From: Hexactinellida sp. DTS-2022
Taxonomy: Eukaryota > Porifera > Hexactinellida
Reading direction: 5' to 3'
DNA: 64,000 bases
Assembly: GCA_028753945.1 (NCBI GenBank)
Contig: JAPNXP010000007.1
Location: 4,898,001-4,962,000 of the forward strand
Shown piece by piece: positions 1-11,590 of this stretch (position 1 is its first letter; every line of letters begins with the position of its first letter). Under the pieces are notes generated by a model. It worked only from the letters and a program-made list of their open reading frames with translations. It ran no database searches and was not told the origin of the DNA. Position numbers and translations under genes: made by a program.

Positions 1-129
1 TATTGCTGAGAATTGGATGAGAATTCTTAAAATTACAATTCTACAGAATGAATCAAAAATAAGACCAGGTGATTTCATCCGTAAATTACGTGAAGGTATT
101 GTTGGAAGAATCAAGGCATTTAATTTTGC

Positions 130-1058
130 ATTCGAGCCATTGAGCTCCAAAATTTTCAAGAGAGTAAAGAAGAGAATGATGGTCAGATTGAGGAGGTTTG
201 GAATAAGAAAAAGTACAGGAAGCAAAGCTATTTTAATCCTGGAAAAGTGGTATTCGATAATTCGGATCGTCTGATACCAAAGTCAGCAAAGATATCTAGA
301 ATAACAAAACAATGTAAAAGCACTCGCTCTGAAGATTTATCTTTTATCACCAAAAAACGGTTAACAGAGGACACTTCACTGAATGCTGGCAAAGAATTGA
401 GTGAACGAGGGAAAATTGAGAATTCTGTATCTATAGTAGGTATTGAAATAATTTCTCTTGGATTATATGCGCCAGTTACTCCAAGTTGGCAGAAATCAAA
501 ATGCAAATAACTCAATCTGACGTATGCTACGGGTATTTTGTATGAAAACGAAGCAAGAGATAAATCCCTTGAAATTAGGCAGCTCATTCCGTCTCGAGAA
601 AAAAGAATATCTCCAGATGGTAATTGCTTATTTAGATCGCTTTCATATGTAATTGCAGGAACAGATCACCATCATAAAGAAATAAGAGAGTTACTTATCC
701 AACAAATGAAAGGAAAATATAATGAAGTGTGCTCAAACTATTGTAGCGCTCGAAATGATTTAGTAACTGAAGCTCGGTGTAAATCAGTAGAAGAGTACCT
801 TAAGATAACTAAGATGGACAGATCTGGATCTTGGGGGACAGATATGGAGATATTTTTAGCAGCACTGATCCTTAAAACTGATGTATTTGTATACAAGGAC
901 GATGACCAATGCTGGATGAAGTTTTCCGGTTATGGATTCACTGGTAAGAATTCTAGACCTGAATTAACTGAAGATTAACTGAAGATTTTCGATTATATCT
1001 GGACCATTTTCAGCCTGTAACAAAAGTAAAGGATAGGAACAACATGCAAACCAAATGA
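130..1058 (+). pseudogene. Broken OTU-domain cysteine protease (deubiquitinase-like) gene
   Basis: One reading frame from about position 130 carries an unrecognised N-terminal region, then an OTU domain with the catalytic motif DGNCLFRSLS (Asp codon 616, Cys codon 625). OTU domains cleave ubiquitin or related isopeptide bonds. The frame is broken twice. A TAA at 508-510 interrupts it just before the OTU domain. An exact 11-bp tandem duplication (964-974 and 975-985, ttaactgaaga) shifts the frame just before the catalytic His. The expected LDHFQPV end, with His at 1005-1007, is read in another frame up to the TGA at 1058. Everything else in the domain is intact, so the damage is recent or the copy is a transposon-borne OTU gene that is dying. 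The region before position 130 is also open in another frame (17-274) and may be an older part of the gene. OTU identity is confident; function of the N-terminal part is unknown. Confidence 0.75.
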
Positions 1059-1202
1059 TTAATAGATTTGTAAGTTTTACATTGCTTACATTTTTAGAAT
1101 GTATTAGACTAGTTTCATAGCTCGATATCTTAAATTAACAAAAATATTAATATAATATGATTAGTCAATATGGGATGAAAATGGATACAATGTTTTTTAA
1201 AT

Positions 1203-1868
1203 AGCGTAAACCTACATCGGGGATAGAGCTGTGGTATAAATTTTAGCCCGTCAGGCAATGGCAAAGTGGAGTTATAACCAGGTGAATCGTGCTCACTCAA
1301 ATTGGATGTGGGGTAATTATTTAGTGAAAATGGGTCATTTTTGCACTGTCACTGTCAAGTGGTTTTGGGGATTAGAGACTAAAAATTAAAATAACGTAAA
1401 CCTACATCGGGGATAGAGATGTGGTATAAATTTTAGCCCGCCAGGCAATGGCAGAGTGGAGTTATAACCAGGTGAATCGTGCTCACTCAAATTGGATGTG
1501 GGGTAATTATTTAGTGAAAATGGGTCATTTTTGCACTGTCACTGTCAAGTGGTTTTGGGAGTTAGAGACTAAAAATTAAAATAACGTAAACCTACATCGG
1601 GGATAGAGCTGTGGTATAAATTTTAGCCCGCCAGGCAATGGAAGAGTGGAGTTATAACCAGGTGAATCGTGCTCACTCAAATTGGATGTGGGTTATCTAG
1701 TGAAAATGGGTCATTTTTGCACTGTCACTGTCAAGTGGTTTTGGGTGTTAGAGACTAAAAATTAAAATAGCATAAACCTACATGGGGGATAGAGCTGTGG
1801 TATAAATTTTAGCCCGCCAGTTAATGGTAGAGTGGAGTTATAACCAGATGCATCGTGCTCACTTTTTG
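1203..1868. repeat. 190-bp tandem repeat, about 3.5 copies
   Basis: Units start near 1205, 1395, 1585 and 1771 with cgtaaacctacatcgg or a close variant. The first two periods are exactly 190 bp and the third is 186 bp because of a 4-bp loss around gggtaattatttag. The fourth copy stops near 1868. Units are almost identical and contain no long ORF. This is a minisatellite/satellite block directly after the broken OTU gene. Confidence 0.9.
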
Positions 1869-2156
1869 CTGCTGGACTTGCTGCTAACTTCACATCCATG
1901 ATGCGATAACGAAAAAAGTTCCGATTGATAAGTAGTTGTTTCTTCTTGATTTTTTGAAATTGGTAAAAGGAAATATACGAGCTTACGTCAGCTGTAAATA
2001 GTGTATTATATAATTAATAAACCTATTTTGAATGAATTAAGGCAATAAGTTAATTAATTTTCTAAGCAATTCCTAGGGACAGTCGACATATAATTGCAAA
2101 ATATTACTTTAAGGGGATAAATTAATTAATACCAGAAATTAAAAAAAAAAACGGTT

Positions 2157-2411
2157 GTATGACGTCATAACTAATACATCTGGAGCCATAAATAATTTTT
2201 TTACATGTCAAAAGATGCATAGGCATCGATAACCCATATGTAATTAATTCATAGTACAACGCTAACTCTAAAGATATAGCGGATTTCAGAATTTCAAAAA
2301 AATAAGTAACATCATCATGACGTCATAACAGACAAAGTATGAGGTGTAAATAAATTTTGATATGACCAAACATTTTCTAAACATCGATAACCCATATGCA
2401 ATTAATACATT
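2157..2411. repeat. Diverged 159-bp spaced repeat pair
   Basis: Two related stretches start with gacgtcataac (2161 and 2320) and end with catcgataacccatatg followed by aattaat. Spacing is 159 bp. The surrounding 1870-2425 is AT-rich and otherwise shows nothing recognisable. Confidence 0.55.
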
Positions 2412-2424
2412 ATAATAGGCTAAA

Positions 2425-2843
2425 GTGCACACCAGAGTGGACCATGGGTCGATGGGTCATGGGTCATGGGTCAGATGGGTCACCTAAATCGATGAGTCAG
2501 ATGGGTCATGGGTCACGGCTCCGTGACCCATGACCCATGACCCATTTGGAATTTCAAGTGATCTTCAGTTAAAATACGGTTCACTCAACAGTCATATAAC
2601 ATTGATGTGCATTGAAATACTAAACATATTCGACATTGCAACAAGTAGGTTTGTTGAGGTAATTTAAACGGTTATTCTGTTATTCTGTTAATGTTACATA
2701 TAGTATTTAGATATTTAAAATTGTGTGATGGGTCACTCGATGGGTCATGGGTCAATGGGTCAATGGGTCATGGGTCAGAAATGGGATGGGTCAGATGGGT
2801 CATGGGTCACCAATGTTGACCCATGGTCCACTCTGGTGCACAC
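2425..2843. mobile_element. Fold-back element made of ATGGGTC heptamers
   Basis: Inverted ends of about 20 bp (accagagtggaccatgggtc at 2431-2450, complement at 2818-2837) enclose two blocks of imperfect ATGGGTC(A) heptamers, one of which turns into its own reverse complement near 2515-2545. GCAC flanks both ends. A fragment of the same family occurs at 63578-63626. It has no coding capacity; the ORF across it is a repeat artefact. Confidence 0.7.
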
Positions 2844-4951
2844 AGATATCTATTCCCTACCAACTGCGATTTTAAGCCACTGTGAGCTAGTAGTGCTACT
2901 ATCGAATAACTTGATTTTTTCATTTTAAAGGAATCCCTAGCTAATTCGAATATCTATGTTATAAATGAACAACGAGAGAGCGTCGCGCGCAAAGCGAAAA
3001 GTTTTGACGCTTAGACGCATGAGTCAATGTTCAGGGAATTCTTGGCATGCGTCCAGGGATTTGTCTGGACAATGTTAGCAGGTATGAATCATTGTAATCA
3101 ATTCCTTAAATTAATTATTTAAAAACTTAAAAATGATATCATGAACATAATAAAATCAACTTTACATAAGATCAATTTTAACATCGACGAACAGTTGACC
3201 GACAAGTTTCAATAAAAAGATTTTCCGAACTTTAATATTAATGATGGAATAATTGTGTGCTTTAATAATTCAAACCAATTCAAACAGTTTCAGTATATAT
3301 GACATTAACATACAAATCAACAACGTGATTTATTAATAATTTGTATTTATTCTTTATCCTACTATCTGTTGCTAGGATACGTATCCAGAATCGAAGAATT
3401 GTGTACAATCATAGATTATTCTCTTCTCACATTGAAATACATTGAGTTGTTACACTTTGTTGTATTATGGAACTGACACCAGATATTTTGGTTTGTTTAT
3501 TTGTATTCACCTGTTTATAGATCATAACAAGATATAAACATAAACACAGATCAAATATTTACCCTCAGACACCAAGTAAAGTTATATTGTGTTAATTATG
3601 TGTATCTAATGACTCTGTTTGATAACATTATCTTTTTAACAGTGATAATATTTGAGAAAATTGTGTTATCGAGAAAATAGTCTAATTTGAGTATATTAGT
3701 AGATAGATACAATCTGTGACTATATGAAAAGTGTACTTGTGCGTATTCCACTGTAACCATAGAACCACCTTTACCCCCAATCTTGCTAATGTATCCACTT
3801 TCTATCTATTATGGTAGAGCGTGTCATAACCTTTAATGAAGTAGCTTGTGTTATTAGCAACCCATAAGGAATGCTCTAGTCACAATCTCCTAGTCGTCTA
3901 GAATGCTTACTTAGTTCTACTTGTTAGTTATTGTTACTCAAATACTAGTTCTCTTATTACGTCTACTAGTGATTACTGTGTGTCCCACATTAAACACTAT
4001 ATCTACGATCACTTTACGTGCACCTAACACTTGTGTTTTTTCTCAAAAAATGTATTATATAACTCTCGTATTATATCTAGTGGGGCAGCATAACAGCCAT
4101 ATTGGAGTGAATTGTTCAATTTTTGATACAAGCATGAAAATTGGCACAGACATAGATAAATATATTATAAAAAGATATGGATATGGAGGCATCACGAAAT
4201 TTTAATATTTTCAAGATGGCGGCCAAAAATTGTCGGAAAGTGTCGGACAAAAGCCCGCTCTCGCGATTACTTGTTAAATGACCTCGTAGAGTGTTTATAT
4301 GCGCATAGTTATTCTCAAATGACTGTGCGATGAAGAAAGAGGGGTCACTCGATAGGGTATAAACAATATTTGAGAATGGAATGTGTCACATTCCAGCGTT
4401 GTCAAGGAATGTCATCCCTCCCAAACATGGTCATGTGACCCCTATAATGACTGGAAATCTTATGCTGATTACGAATATCAGCATTAAACATTTATTAAAC
4501 TTCAATTGACAGAGTTAATTTGCTTTTGTATACATTTATGTACTACATTATAACTCGGTTAGTACGTATTTCGGCTTAGTAGGTACTAATTTATTTAACC
4601 ATTTAGATAATTTATATGTATCTCAATATAATGTAAAGTCAGTTATTACTGTATAAATCAAATAATCACTTTTCGTTTCTATTATTTCGGCTATTTTGCC
4701 CTAGTCTATTTGCACGTTCATGATAACAAATTGGTATCAACCGGTGTTATTCGAATTGAAGATTCTTTGAAGGGTCAAAAAAATTGTCTTCATCGTAACC
4801 GGAAATTCGCATTATCCGTGTTCGTACTAATGAGGTTATACTTTATATTTCAATTTTTGAATTTCATTAGGATTAATTTCAGTTTAAGCGCTCAAAAATA
4901 TTTTAGGCGAGAACAATCAGGGGCTAAGGATTTTAAGAAACTATTGATGAA
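2844..4951. other. Non-coding AT-rich stretch
   Basis: No convincing gene. The short ORFs at 3921-4205 and 4710-4964 show no domain and AT-driven composition. A ggaatgtg-t-cacattcc hairpin at about 4378 is shared with the fold-back elements near 55.2 kb and 59.7 kb. The stretch at 3020-3065 (gggaattcttggcatgcgtc) recurs near 29.6 kb. Confidence 0.5.
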
Positions 4952-5389
4952 TCTATATTATTAAAACTTCGACTGTTGTTTATGTTTGTGTGTGTGTGTG
5001 TACCACTGTATTGTTTGTTTGTCCAGGTTGCTTTAAAGTGATGGGGGAATAGAAAGTGCATTTATATACCAGATAGAGACTAACTTCCAAATGTTATAAT
5101 AGGTAAACAAATATGCTGATTTCAAATTTCGCATTTTTAAAATTTTAATATGAATATTATTGTTGTTGTTTACAAAAAAGGTAACAAATTAATGTAAATT
5201 CAAAATCACCCTAGAAGTTTGCTTTCAACTGATATTAAAGGTAAACAAGTTAAAAGTATAGAAATGGTAGGAAGGGATGTTTACTAACTCTATCATCAAT
5301 GATTTAGTGAGGAGTTAGGCCACATAGCGGTAGTTAACTTGAGGTGCCTAGCACCGATCCGTCGCAAAGCGACCCAGACCGAAGGCTCT
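4952..5389 (+). mobile_element. Non-autonomous Helitron-like element, copy A
   Basis: It starts TCTATATTATTAAAACTTCG directly after an A and ends GAAGGCTCT before a T, matching A-TC...-T junctions of the other copies. The interior has the family hallmarks: a TG/TTTG-rich start, the words gtgatgggggaatagaaa and ggtaaacaa, and short 3' hairpins GGTGC-CTA-GCACC and GTCGC-AAA-GCGAC. No ORF. Confidence 0.6.
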
Positions 5390-5628
5390 TATTTAATAAA
5401 TAACGACTTAGAAGAGTTTATGACTGCAACTATTAATAACCGATGATCAGTGGGTAACTCTAATGGCAGGGGGCGTATCGAGCCATTCTCCTGGAGGATG
5501 TAGTCCTCAATCGGCGCAGACTTTTCTTATAGTATAAGAGCCAATATTCTAAGGAAATCGAATACACAATATTGATTTCTATTAAAATCTGTATAAGATC
5601 TTTACATGCATGCCTAATTGCCTATATA

Positions 5629-5816
5629 CAGTAGAACCTCGTTAATACGAGCACCAACGGACGATAAAATTATGTTATTTTATCCGGAGTTCATATTAAC
5701 CGGAGTAATACCCAATGAATAGCTTGTAGGGACCTGATTCTGTGGAACTGTTTGTCGTCTTATTCGGGAAATGGTATTAACCGTGTTCGTAACTTCGTAC
5801 TAACGAGATTCTACTG
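5629..5816. mobile_element. pogo/mariner-type MITE with TA duplication
   Basis: CAGTAGAACCTCGTTAATAC at the left and its degenerate complement ending ctactg at the right are flanked by TA (5627-5628, 5817-5818). It is 188 bp with no coding capacity. Further members of this TIR type are at 13021-13194 and around 51261-51606. Confidence 0.75.
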
Positions 5817-5818
5817 TA

Positions 5819-7038
5819 ATCTTATATATTAAATCACAATGATTTTTTGTTTTTGTTTGTTTGTTTGTTTGGTCAGAATTGATTGAGGAACTGGTAAGAG
5901 CTACAGGCTTGAAATTTGGCAGGGAGTTGGGAAATAGTGTATCTAGGAACAAGTTCTAATATCTAAGAAAAATATTCATATCTTCCCTCTCAAAAGGTGA
6001 CAAAACTATCAGCTGTTAAGAATGCATTATAGAGAGCCTAACTGAGACTGCAATTTAATTGGCTGAAAAAATATATACAAATAATTCTGGGTCAATACAT
6101 TTGACCAATAAATTTTGCCCTGTAAGTTAGTATACTTTAATAGTCCCATTAATCGCATAAATAGTCTATTTAGTAAAAGTTAAACTAAAACCTTTCATTC
6201 CACCTTATAAAATCTTCATTTCCAAACTTTTGATTAATTAATCAATTTGATTTCAGATTTGCTACTCATAAACCCGAAAAAATATATATTTGTCAGTTAA
6301 GAATAATTTCGTATCAATGAGTTTTTTAGCAAGAATTAACGTATTAATTTACCGAGGCTCATGAGCATATATTATTATGATTTAGTCTAAAAGTTTGAGC
6401 TGTTTACTTTCTTCCTGAAGTAACAAATTTGTCTAATCTAATTAAGGAATCAAAATTGTTGTAAATTCACGCGAGGGCCGAAGGCTCGAGAATAAGTTGT
6501 GAGAACGCGCGTAGCGAGGTCGGTCAGCTTAAATATACTGCTTAGGGGGGGACAGCTCAATAAGGTTGGGATCTGCTACCTACATACTGTATAGTAGAAT
6601 CTGCTAAAGGTTACTCTATACAACGGTCATTTGTACATAGGCTAGCGGCCAGCTATTATAATTCCTAAAAGATTTCCCGTATTATAATTAACTTGCGTAT
6701 GAGGCCTTCGAACGTTACGTAACGCTTTCGAAGGGGGAGAAGGATTACGAATGTCACAGATCGTACTTTTTATTCCAAAATGGCAAAAAACTTGAAGTAA
6801 GGAAAGGGATGTATAATTTTCGTTAAATTTCCGTTACACTCTACAGTATTTAAATACAACTGGCATACATTTGAAAAAGTATTTGCCATGAATACAAGCG
6901 AGGGCCACAGGCCCGAGTGCAAGTTGTAAGAACGCGCGTAGCGCGGACGAGCAGCTTGTCTGTCATTATGTTGTTTATTAAAAAATATTGATAAGTTTCT
7001 TTAAATCTATATTTAAATCAATGTTGTCCAATAAAATG
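5819..7038. other. Repeat-derived non-coding stretch with GC hairpins
   Basis: No gene seen. At 6467-6530 and 6891-6960 there are two related GC-rich patches in AT-rich DNA. Each holds short inverted repeats (GGGCC-ACA-GGCCC and CGCGC-GTA-GCGCG in the second). They resemble, but are not the same as, the hairpin arrays at the Helitron-like 3' ends. The stretch after 5830 starts tcttatatattaaatcac and may be another Helitron-like 5' end. Confidence 0.4.
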
Positions 7039-7230
7039 CAGGGTTCATACAGAGGGGGGGAACCTGGGATTCCTCCCCCCCCAAGGTTCAGTTTCCCCAC
7101 CCCCCCCCCCAGAATTTGAGAAATTTATATTATTACCCCCAACCCCTTCACATTTCCTCGCTTCGTTGATGCACCAATAGATTTCTCCCCCCCCCCCCCC
7201 CCCAAGCCAAAAATCCTGTATAAACCCCTG
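7039..7230. mobile_element. C/G-homopolymer MITE, copy 1
   Basis: Ends cagggttcatacagag and ctgtataaacccctg are near-inverted. The interior is dominated by poly-C runs. The reverse-complement copy lies at 63042-63218. The CAGGG ends suggest hAT type, but no clear 8-bp target duplication was found. Confidence 0.55.
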
Positions 7231-7796
7231 AAATGTATTAAGTGGTGATGAGAAATGGATTTAGGACTACATATTCTGATAAAATTCAAAAAAATTTAAT
7301 ACTTTATACATTAATTTCCCAATAACTCTGCTGTTATTCAACAGACTGGCTAAGGCTAACTGGTTAATAAAATCTCTAACAGTTAACCGATGTCAGCAAC
7401 GGTTAACCGGTTAACCGAATCCAGCCTTGTATGGAAATATTCGTTGAATATAAGATAGGTATTGGTGTCGATTAAACGCAGTCGACTCCGCTTTATAGAG
7501 CTACCAGTTAGTAGATTTATCCGCTTAATCGAGTAAAAGTTTCACAAGACATTTTGGCTTAAAATAGAATTCGATTTTATTTTAGGTGATATCCTCGTTA
7601 TTCTATTCCTTAAGTTTCTATTCATATGGCAGCTCTGTACACATATATAGGTTTATACGGAAAACTGGATTTCTGAAACTGTCCTACAATAATAATCAAA
7701 GTTCGGAATTTGTCCTACATACCATTTGGAATCTGTCCTACAAATAATCAATGGTTGGAATTTGTCCTTAATATATATCTTTCTACTAAAGAAATA

Positions 7797-7936
7797 TCTA
7801 TATTATTAAATCTCGATTGTTGTGTGTGTGTGTGTGTGTGTGTGTTGTGTGTTGTGTGTTTGTTTGTGTTTGTGTTTGTGTTTGTGTTTGTGTTTGTGTT
7901 TGTGTTTGTGTTTGTGTTTGTGTTTGTGTTTGTGTT

Positions 7937-7974
<38 letters not shown>

Positions 7975-8433
7975 TTTGTCCGGATTGTATTAAAGTGATG
8001 GGGGAATAGAAACCGCATTAATATATGAGATATAAACTAATTGTCAAATGTTATAATTGGTAAACAAATGATATAATAGGTAAACAAGTATGCTGAACAC
8101 GAATTTCGCGTTTATAAATTTTTAATATGAATAATTGTTGTTGTTGTTTACAGAAAATTGGTAAACAAATTGATTAAAATTAAAAATCAACCTAGAAGTT
8201 AGCTTTCAACAGGTATAATAGGTAAACAAGTGTGCTGAATACGAATTTCGCATTTATAAATATAGAATATGAAAAACAAGTTAAAACTATGGAAATTTCC
8301 TAAAGGGATGTATATAACTCTCTTTCTGCCATTTTCCATGATAGAAAGGGTGAGGAGTAAGGCCACACAGCGGCCGTTAACTTGAGGTGTGTAGTACCGA
8401 TCCGTCGCAAAGCGACCGAGACCGAAGGGCTCG
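7797..8433 (+). mobile_element. Non-autonomous Helitron-like element, copy B
   Basis: It starts TCTATATTATTAAATCTCG after A7796 and ends GAAGGGCTCG before T8434. Near its 5' end it holds an expanded (TG)n/(TGTTTG)n microsatellite (7821-7978). The 3' end carries GTCGC-AAA-GCGAC plus two weaker hairpins in which G-T pairs replace G-C. The ORFs of FVFVFV or HKHKHK type over the microsatellite are artefacts. Confidence 0.65.
7821..7978. repeat. (TG)n / (TGTTTG)n microsatellite
   Basis: A dinucleotide TG run, then about 13 copies of the hexamer tgtttg, then TG again. It sits in the TTTG-rich 5' part of copy B and is a likely polymorphic locus. Confidence 0.95.
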
Positions 8434-8437
8434 TTAA

Positions 8438-8985
8438 TCTATATTATTAAATCTCGATTGTTGTGTGTTTGTTTGTTTGTCCGTATTGTATTAGAGTGAT
8501 GGGGAATAGAAACCGCATTTATAATTGAGATAGAGACTAACTTCCAAATGTTATAATTGGTAAACAAATGTTATACGTAATAGCCTAATAGGTAAACAAG
8601 TATTCTGAACACGAATTTCGCACTTATAAATATATAATATGAATATTTGTTGTTGTTGTTTACACAAATAGGTAACAAATTAATGAAATTCAAAATCAAC
8701 CTAGAAGTTAGCTTTCAACGGGTATTATTGGTAAACAAGTATGCTGATTTCGAATTTCGCATTTATATATTTATAATATGAATATTTGTTGTTGTTGTTT
8801 ACACAAACTAGGTAAAGAATATGAAAAACAAGTTAAAACTATGGAAATTTTCTAAAGGGATGTATATAACTCCCTTTCTACCATTTTCCATGGTAGAAAG
8901 GGTGAGGAGTAAGGCCGCACAGCGGCCGTTAACTTGAGGTGCGTAGCACCGATCCGTCGCAAAGGGAACGGGACCGAAGGGCTCG
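8438..8985 (+). mobile_element. Non-autonomous Helitron-like element, copy C
   Basis: It starts TCTATATTATTAAATCTCG after A8437, only 4 bp downstream of copy B, and ends GGGCTCG before T8986. The 3' hairpins GGCCGC-ACA-GCGGCC and GGTGC-GTA-GCACC are perfect; the GTCGC-AAA hairpin is broken in this copy. No ORF. Confidence 0.65.
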
Positions 8986-9189
8986 TATAATTTCTAACGT
9001 CTAAAACGACGATCGGAGAGAGATCGGCGATCATATTTTACAGGAGGATCTAATTGGAGATCGCGATCGTTTCCCCTTAACATTTCCATCATATGGGATT
9101 GTTGACTATATCATATTCGGAATCAGCATGCTTAATTACCCCTTATAGTCGGTGGAAGCAAGCGGCTACGACAATTTCAAAATTTGTTC

Positions 9190-9440
9190 CATGTTTATTT
9201 GTTTGTCCGAATTGTATTAAAGTGATTGGGGAGAAGAAACTGCATTTAGAATTGAGAAATAAACTAACTTCCAAATGTTATTATAGGTAAATAAGTATGC
9301 TGATTTTGAATTTCACATTTATAAATTTCTAATATGAATATTTATTGTTGTTGTTTACCAAAATAGGTGGACAAATTAATGAAAATTCAAAGTGAACCTA
9401 GAGACTAGCTTCCAACGGGTATTATAGGTAAACAAGGTTC
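9190..9440 (+). mobile_element. Helitron-like element, copy D (5' part, joined to the Rep remnant)
   Basis: It carries the same 5'-half words as copies A-C (tttgtttgtccgaattgtat, gtgattggggag, ggtaaacaag) but has no hairpin 3' end. Instead it runs directly into the Helitron coding remnant. This suggests copies A-C are deletion derivatives of the element whose coding part follows. Confidence 0.5.
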
Positions 9441-10552
9441 TAGCCGAGGGTCTACTGTATGGTATATAGGAATTTCTGGGAAGGAGTACCTATGAAAATG
9501 TCAGGAGGCCCTCAAACAATGTGAGACTGAGGCTAAATCAACTGAGCGCTTGGAGCACCAGTGCAAACAGCAGGAGGTCCTCAGACAAAGGAGACTGAAA
9601 ATGATCGAATTGTTTGTTTTAAGTCCCGGACTCTGTTGTATGAGACAAGTAGGACTCTGCAATCTAAGAGGGTACATGAATTTTGCTAGATCACAAATCT
9701 CTTCTGAGGTTAGTGATGGTTTGGTTGATGAACATTCAATAGGTAGTATGTCCTATAGTTGTCCAATTTGAGATGCTAAGTTTTAGAGAATGAAAAGCTT
9801 TCCACAAGTACGAAAGCATGTGAAAAGTTTTCCCTATGTTGCGTAGAGGGAAAGGTTGTTCTTCCCTCTTTAGATAAACTTCCTGAGTTGTTAGGTCATC
9901 TGCTCACAGCTGCTGATAGCAGAGGCTGTTGTGGAAAACCGTAAGAGACATCTAGGCGAGGCCAAACTTCCTGAGTTAAAGGCCTTGCAGCAGATGTTAC
10001 ATGAGGTTAACCCCTATGTCTCACACTTCAAACACGCAGTTGATCGAATTCGAGCACAAGGAGAAGTGGACATCAGGATGATCATCAGAGCTGATGGTTG
10101 CCCACACCCACACCGATACAATGCTCCTTCTGCTCCTGAAATTGCAGTACTGCTCCCTGGTGGAGGTTACTCTGAGGGAGTGGCAAACAGGGACATAGTG
10201 CTGCATGCTCACAGTGGTGGTCTCAAAAGTATTACAGAAACACACTGTGCGGATGACTCACTACATTATGTTTTGCTGTTTCCTCTAGGAAATGATGGCT
10301 TTAACCACCTGCACCTCTCGGGAAGGCTATTCCACCAGCATATATCGTTGACATGTACGCTAAAATTGATCAGCAGCGACTCAACTACATTAAGACCAAT
10401 CAGCAGAAGATCCGAGTTGATCTGTATAGTGGATTGGCTGATGCTGTTGCCAAAGGAGACACTAATGCGACTGAGTTGGGACGAAATATTATTCCACCCT
10501 CGAGCTACACCAACTCTCCGAGGCAAATGTTCCAACTTTATCAGGACGCAAT

Positions 10553-11138
10553 CAGGCCCAGATTAAGGCACGTTCAGAATGTTCAGCTGAACAGGGCCGC
10601 CCACCAAACGGGGGCGGCCCACCACCAGAGTGGGACCGCAATGCCTAACATTAATTGGTCTCACTGCATCTTTTATTGAGATATAGAAGAGCTTATTGAC
10701 ATTATAGTAATCTTAACTATCTTAAGAGTATATAGTAACAGAGGCGTAACTAGGCCTGCATGAAGGTGCGGCACTGGTAGATTATGGTTGCGGCATTTCC
10801 GCATTATAGTATTATACTAGTGGGCATTCTTGTAGGCACAATTTTTTTGGGTGCGGCCTGTGCCCCAAGTGCCGCTGGCTACGCCTCTGTATAGTAGTGT
10901 CGATTAGTTGTCGATTAACGTGTCATCTAATTTGTTGCTAAAATGCGTTCAATGGTCAATGTGTATTTGATATTGATTTCATTTACAGTAATTGTGTTTG
11001 TTATTCCTACGCAGGAACACTCTTTTATAATAAAAAAGGAATTATGTACAAATTAATTTGCTTTGCATAAACAAAAAAACGAGGGGGCCGCCCACCAGCT
11101 GTCCGAACGAGGCCGGCCACCAGCTTAATCCGGCCCTG
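10553..11138. mobile_element. hAT-type MITE inside the Helitron ORF
   Basis: The ends caggcccagattaag and (complement) cttaatccggccctg are flanked by an 8-bp target duplication, gacgcaat (10545-10552) and gacacaat (11139-11146). Removing it restores continuity between LYQDA and MKIVRKF in the Helitron protein. Internal GGGCGGCCCACCA-type words recur near both ends. Confidence 0.85.
10739..10889. mobile_element. Nested 151-bp hAT-type MITE
   Basis: CAGAGGCGTAACTAG and its complement CTGGCTACGCCTCTG form the ends, flanked by tatagtaa (10731-10738) and tatagtag (10890-10897). It lies inside the 10553-11138 MITE, so three insertion layers are visible: Helitron, then hAT MITE, then this one. Confidence 0.85.
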
Positions 11139-11402
11139 GACACAATGAAAATTGTGCGGAAATTTTGTAAACCAGATTTATTTATTACATTCACATGCAA
11201 TCCGTATTGGGACGAAATAACGTGTAGCCTTCTGCTTAACCAGAAAGCTACTGGTCGCCCCGATTTAGTTGTACGGGTATTTAGACAAAAGTTAAGGGAA
11301 TTACTAAATAACATTCTTAAGAAACATGTTCTTGGTAATCCCGTTGCACACGTCTACACAATTGAATTTCAGAAGCGTGGTCTTCCGCATGCCCATATAT
11401 TG

Positions 11403-11590
11403 GTTATCTTAGCTGACACTAGGACCACAGGTCCGGGGGGACATCTGACCCTAGGGCCACTGGTCCGTGAGACAGCTGTCCCTAGTGCAATAGGTCCGGG
11501 GGGACATTATTTGGGGGGGACCGCTGGCACTATGACACCAGACCAGTGGCGTGGTCCTGGGGATCCTAGGACCCCCCAATCTGTCGCATC
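11403..11590. mobile_element. GGTCC-rich insertion truncating the Helitron ORF
   Basis: The Helitron frame is lost after ILVILAD and replaced by DNA with repeated ggtccggggggaca words and loosely inverted ends (actaggaccacaggtcc; ggatcctaggacc). Probably another small element; boundaries are approximate. Confidence 0.4.

Larger units (their letters stand above)
9470..11420 (+). pseudogene. Degraded autonomous Helitron Rep (HUH) transposase ORF
   Basis: Several frames together give the N-terminal half of a RepHel protein. There is a Cys-rich segment around 9752-9930. A Helitron-like N domain (9931 to about 10320) includes DGCPHPHRYNAPSAPEIAVL and ITETHCADDSLHYVLLFP. A frameshift leads into MYAKIDQQRLNYIKTNQQ (10353 onward). 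After the insertion at 10553-11138 the frame resumes with KPDLFITFTCNPYWDEI and the HUH nickase motif in FQKRGLPHAHIL. The DNA helicase half is missing: the ORF is cut near 11403. Helitron Rep nicks and joins single DNA strands for rolling-circle transposition. Multiple stops and shifts show it is dead. Confidence 0.85.

Noticed and set aside
7710..8018. ORFs on both strands encoding FVFVFV or HKHKHK runs
   Set aside because: They are translations of the TG/TGTTTG microsatellite inside a Helitron-like element.
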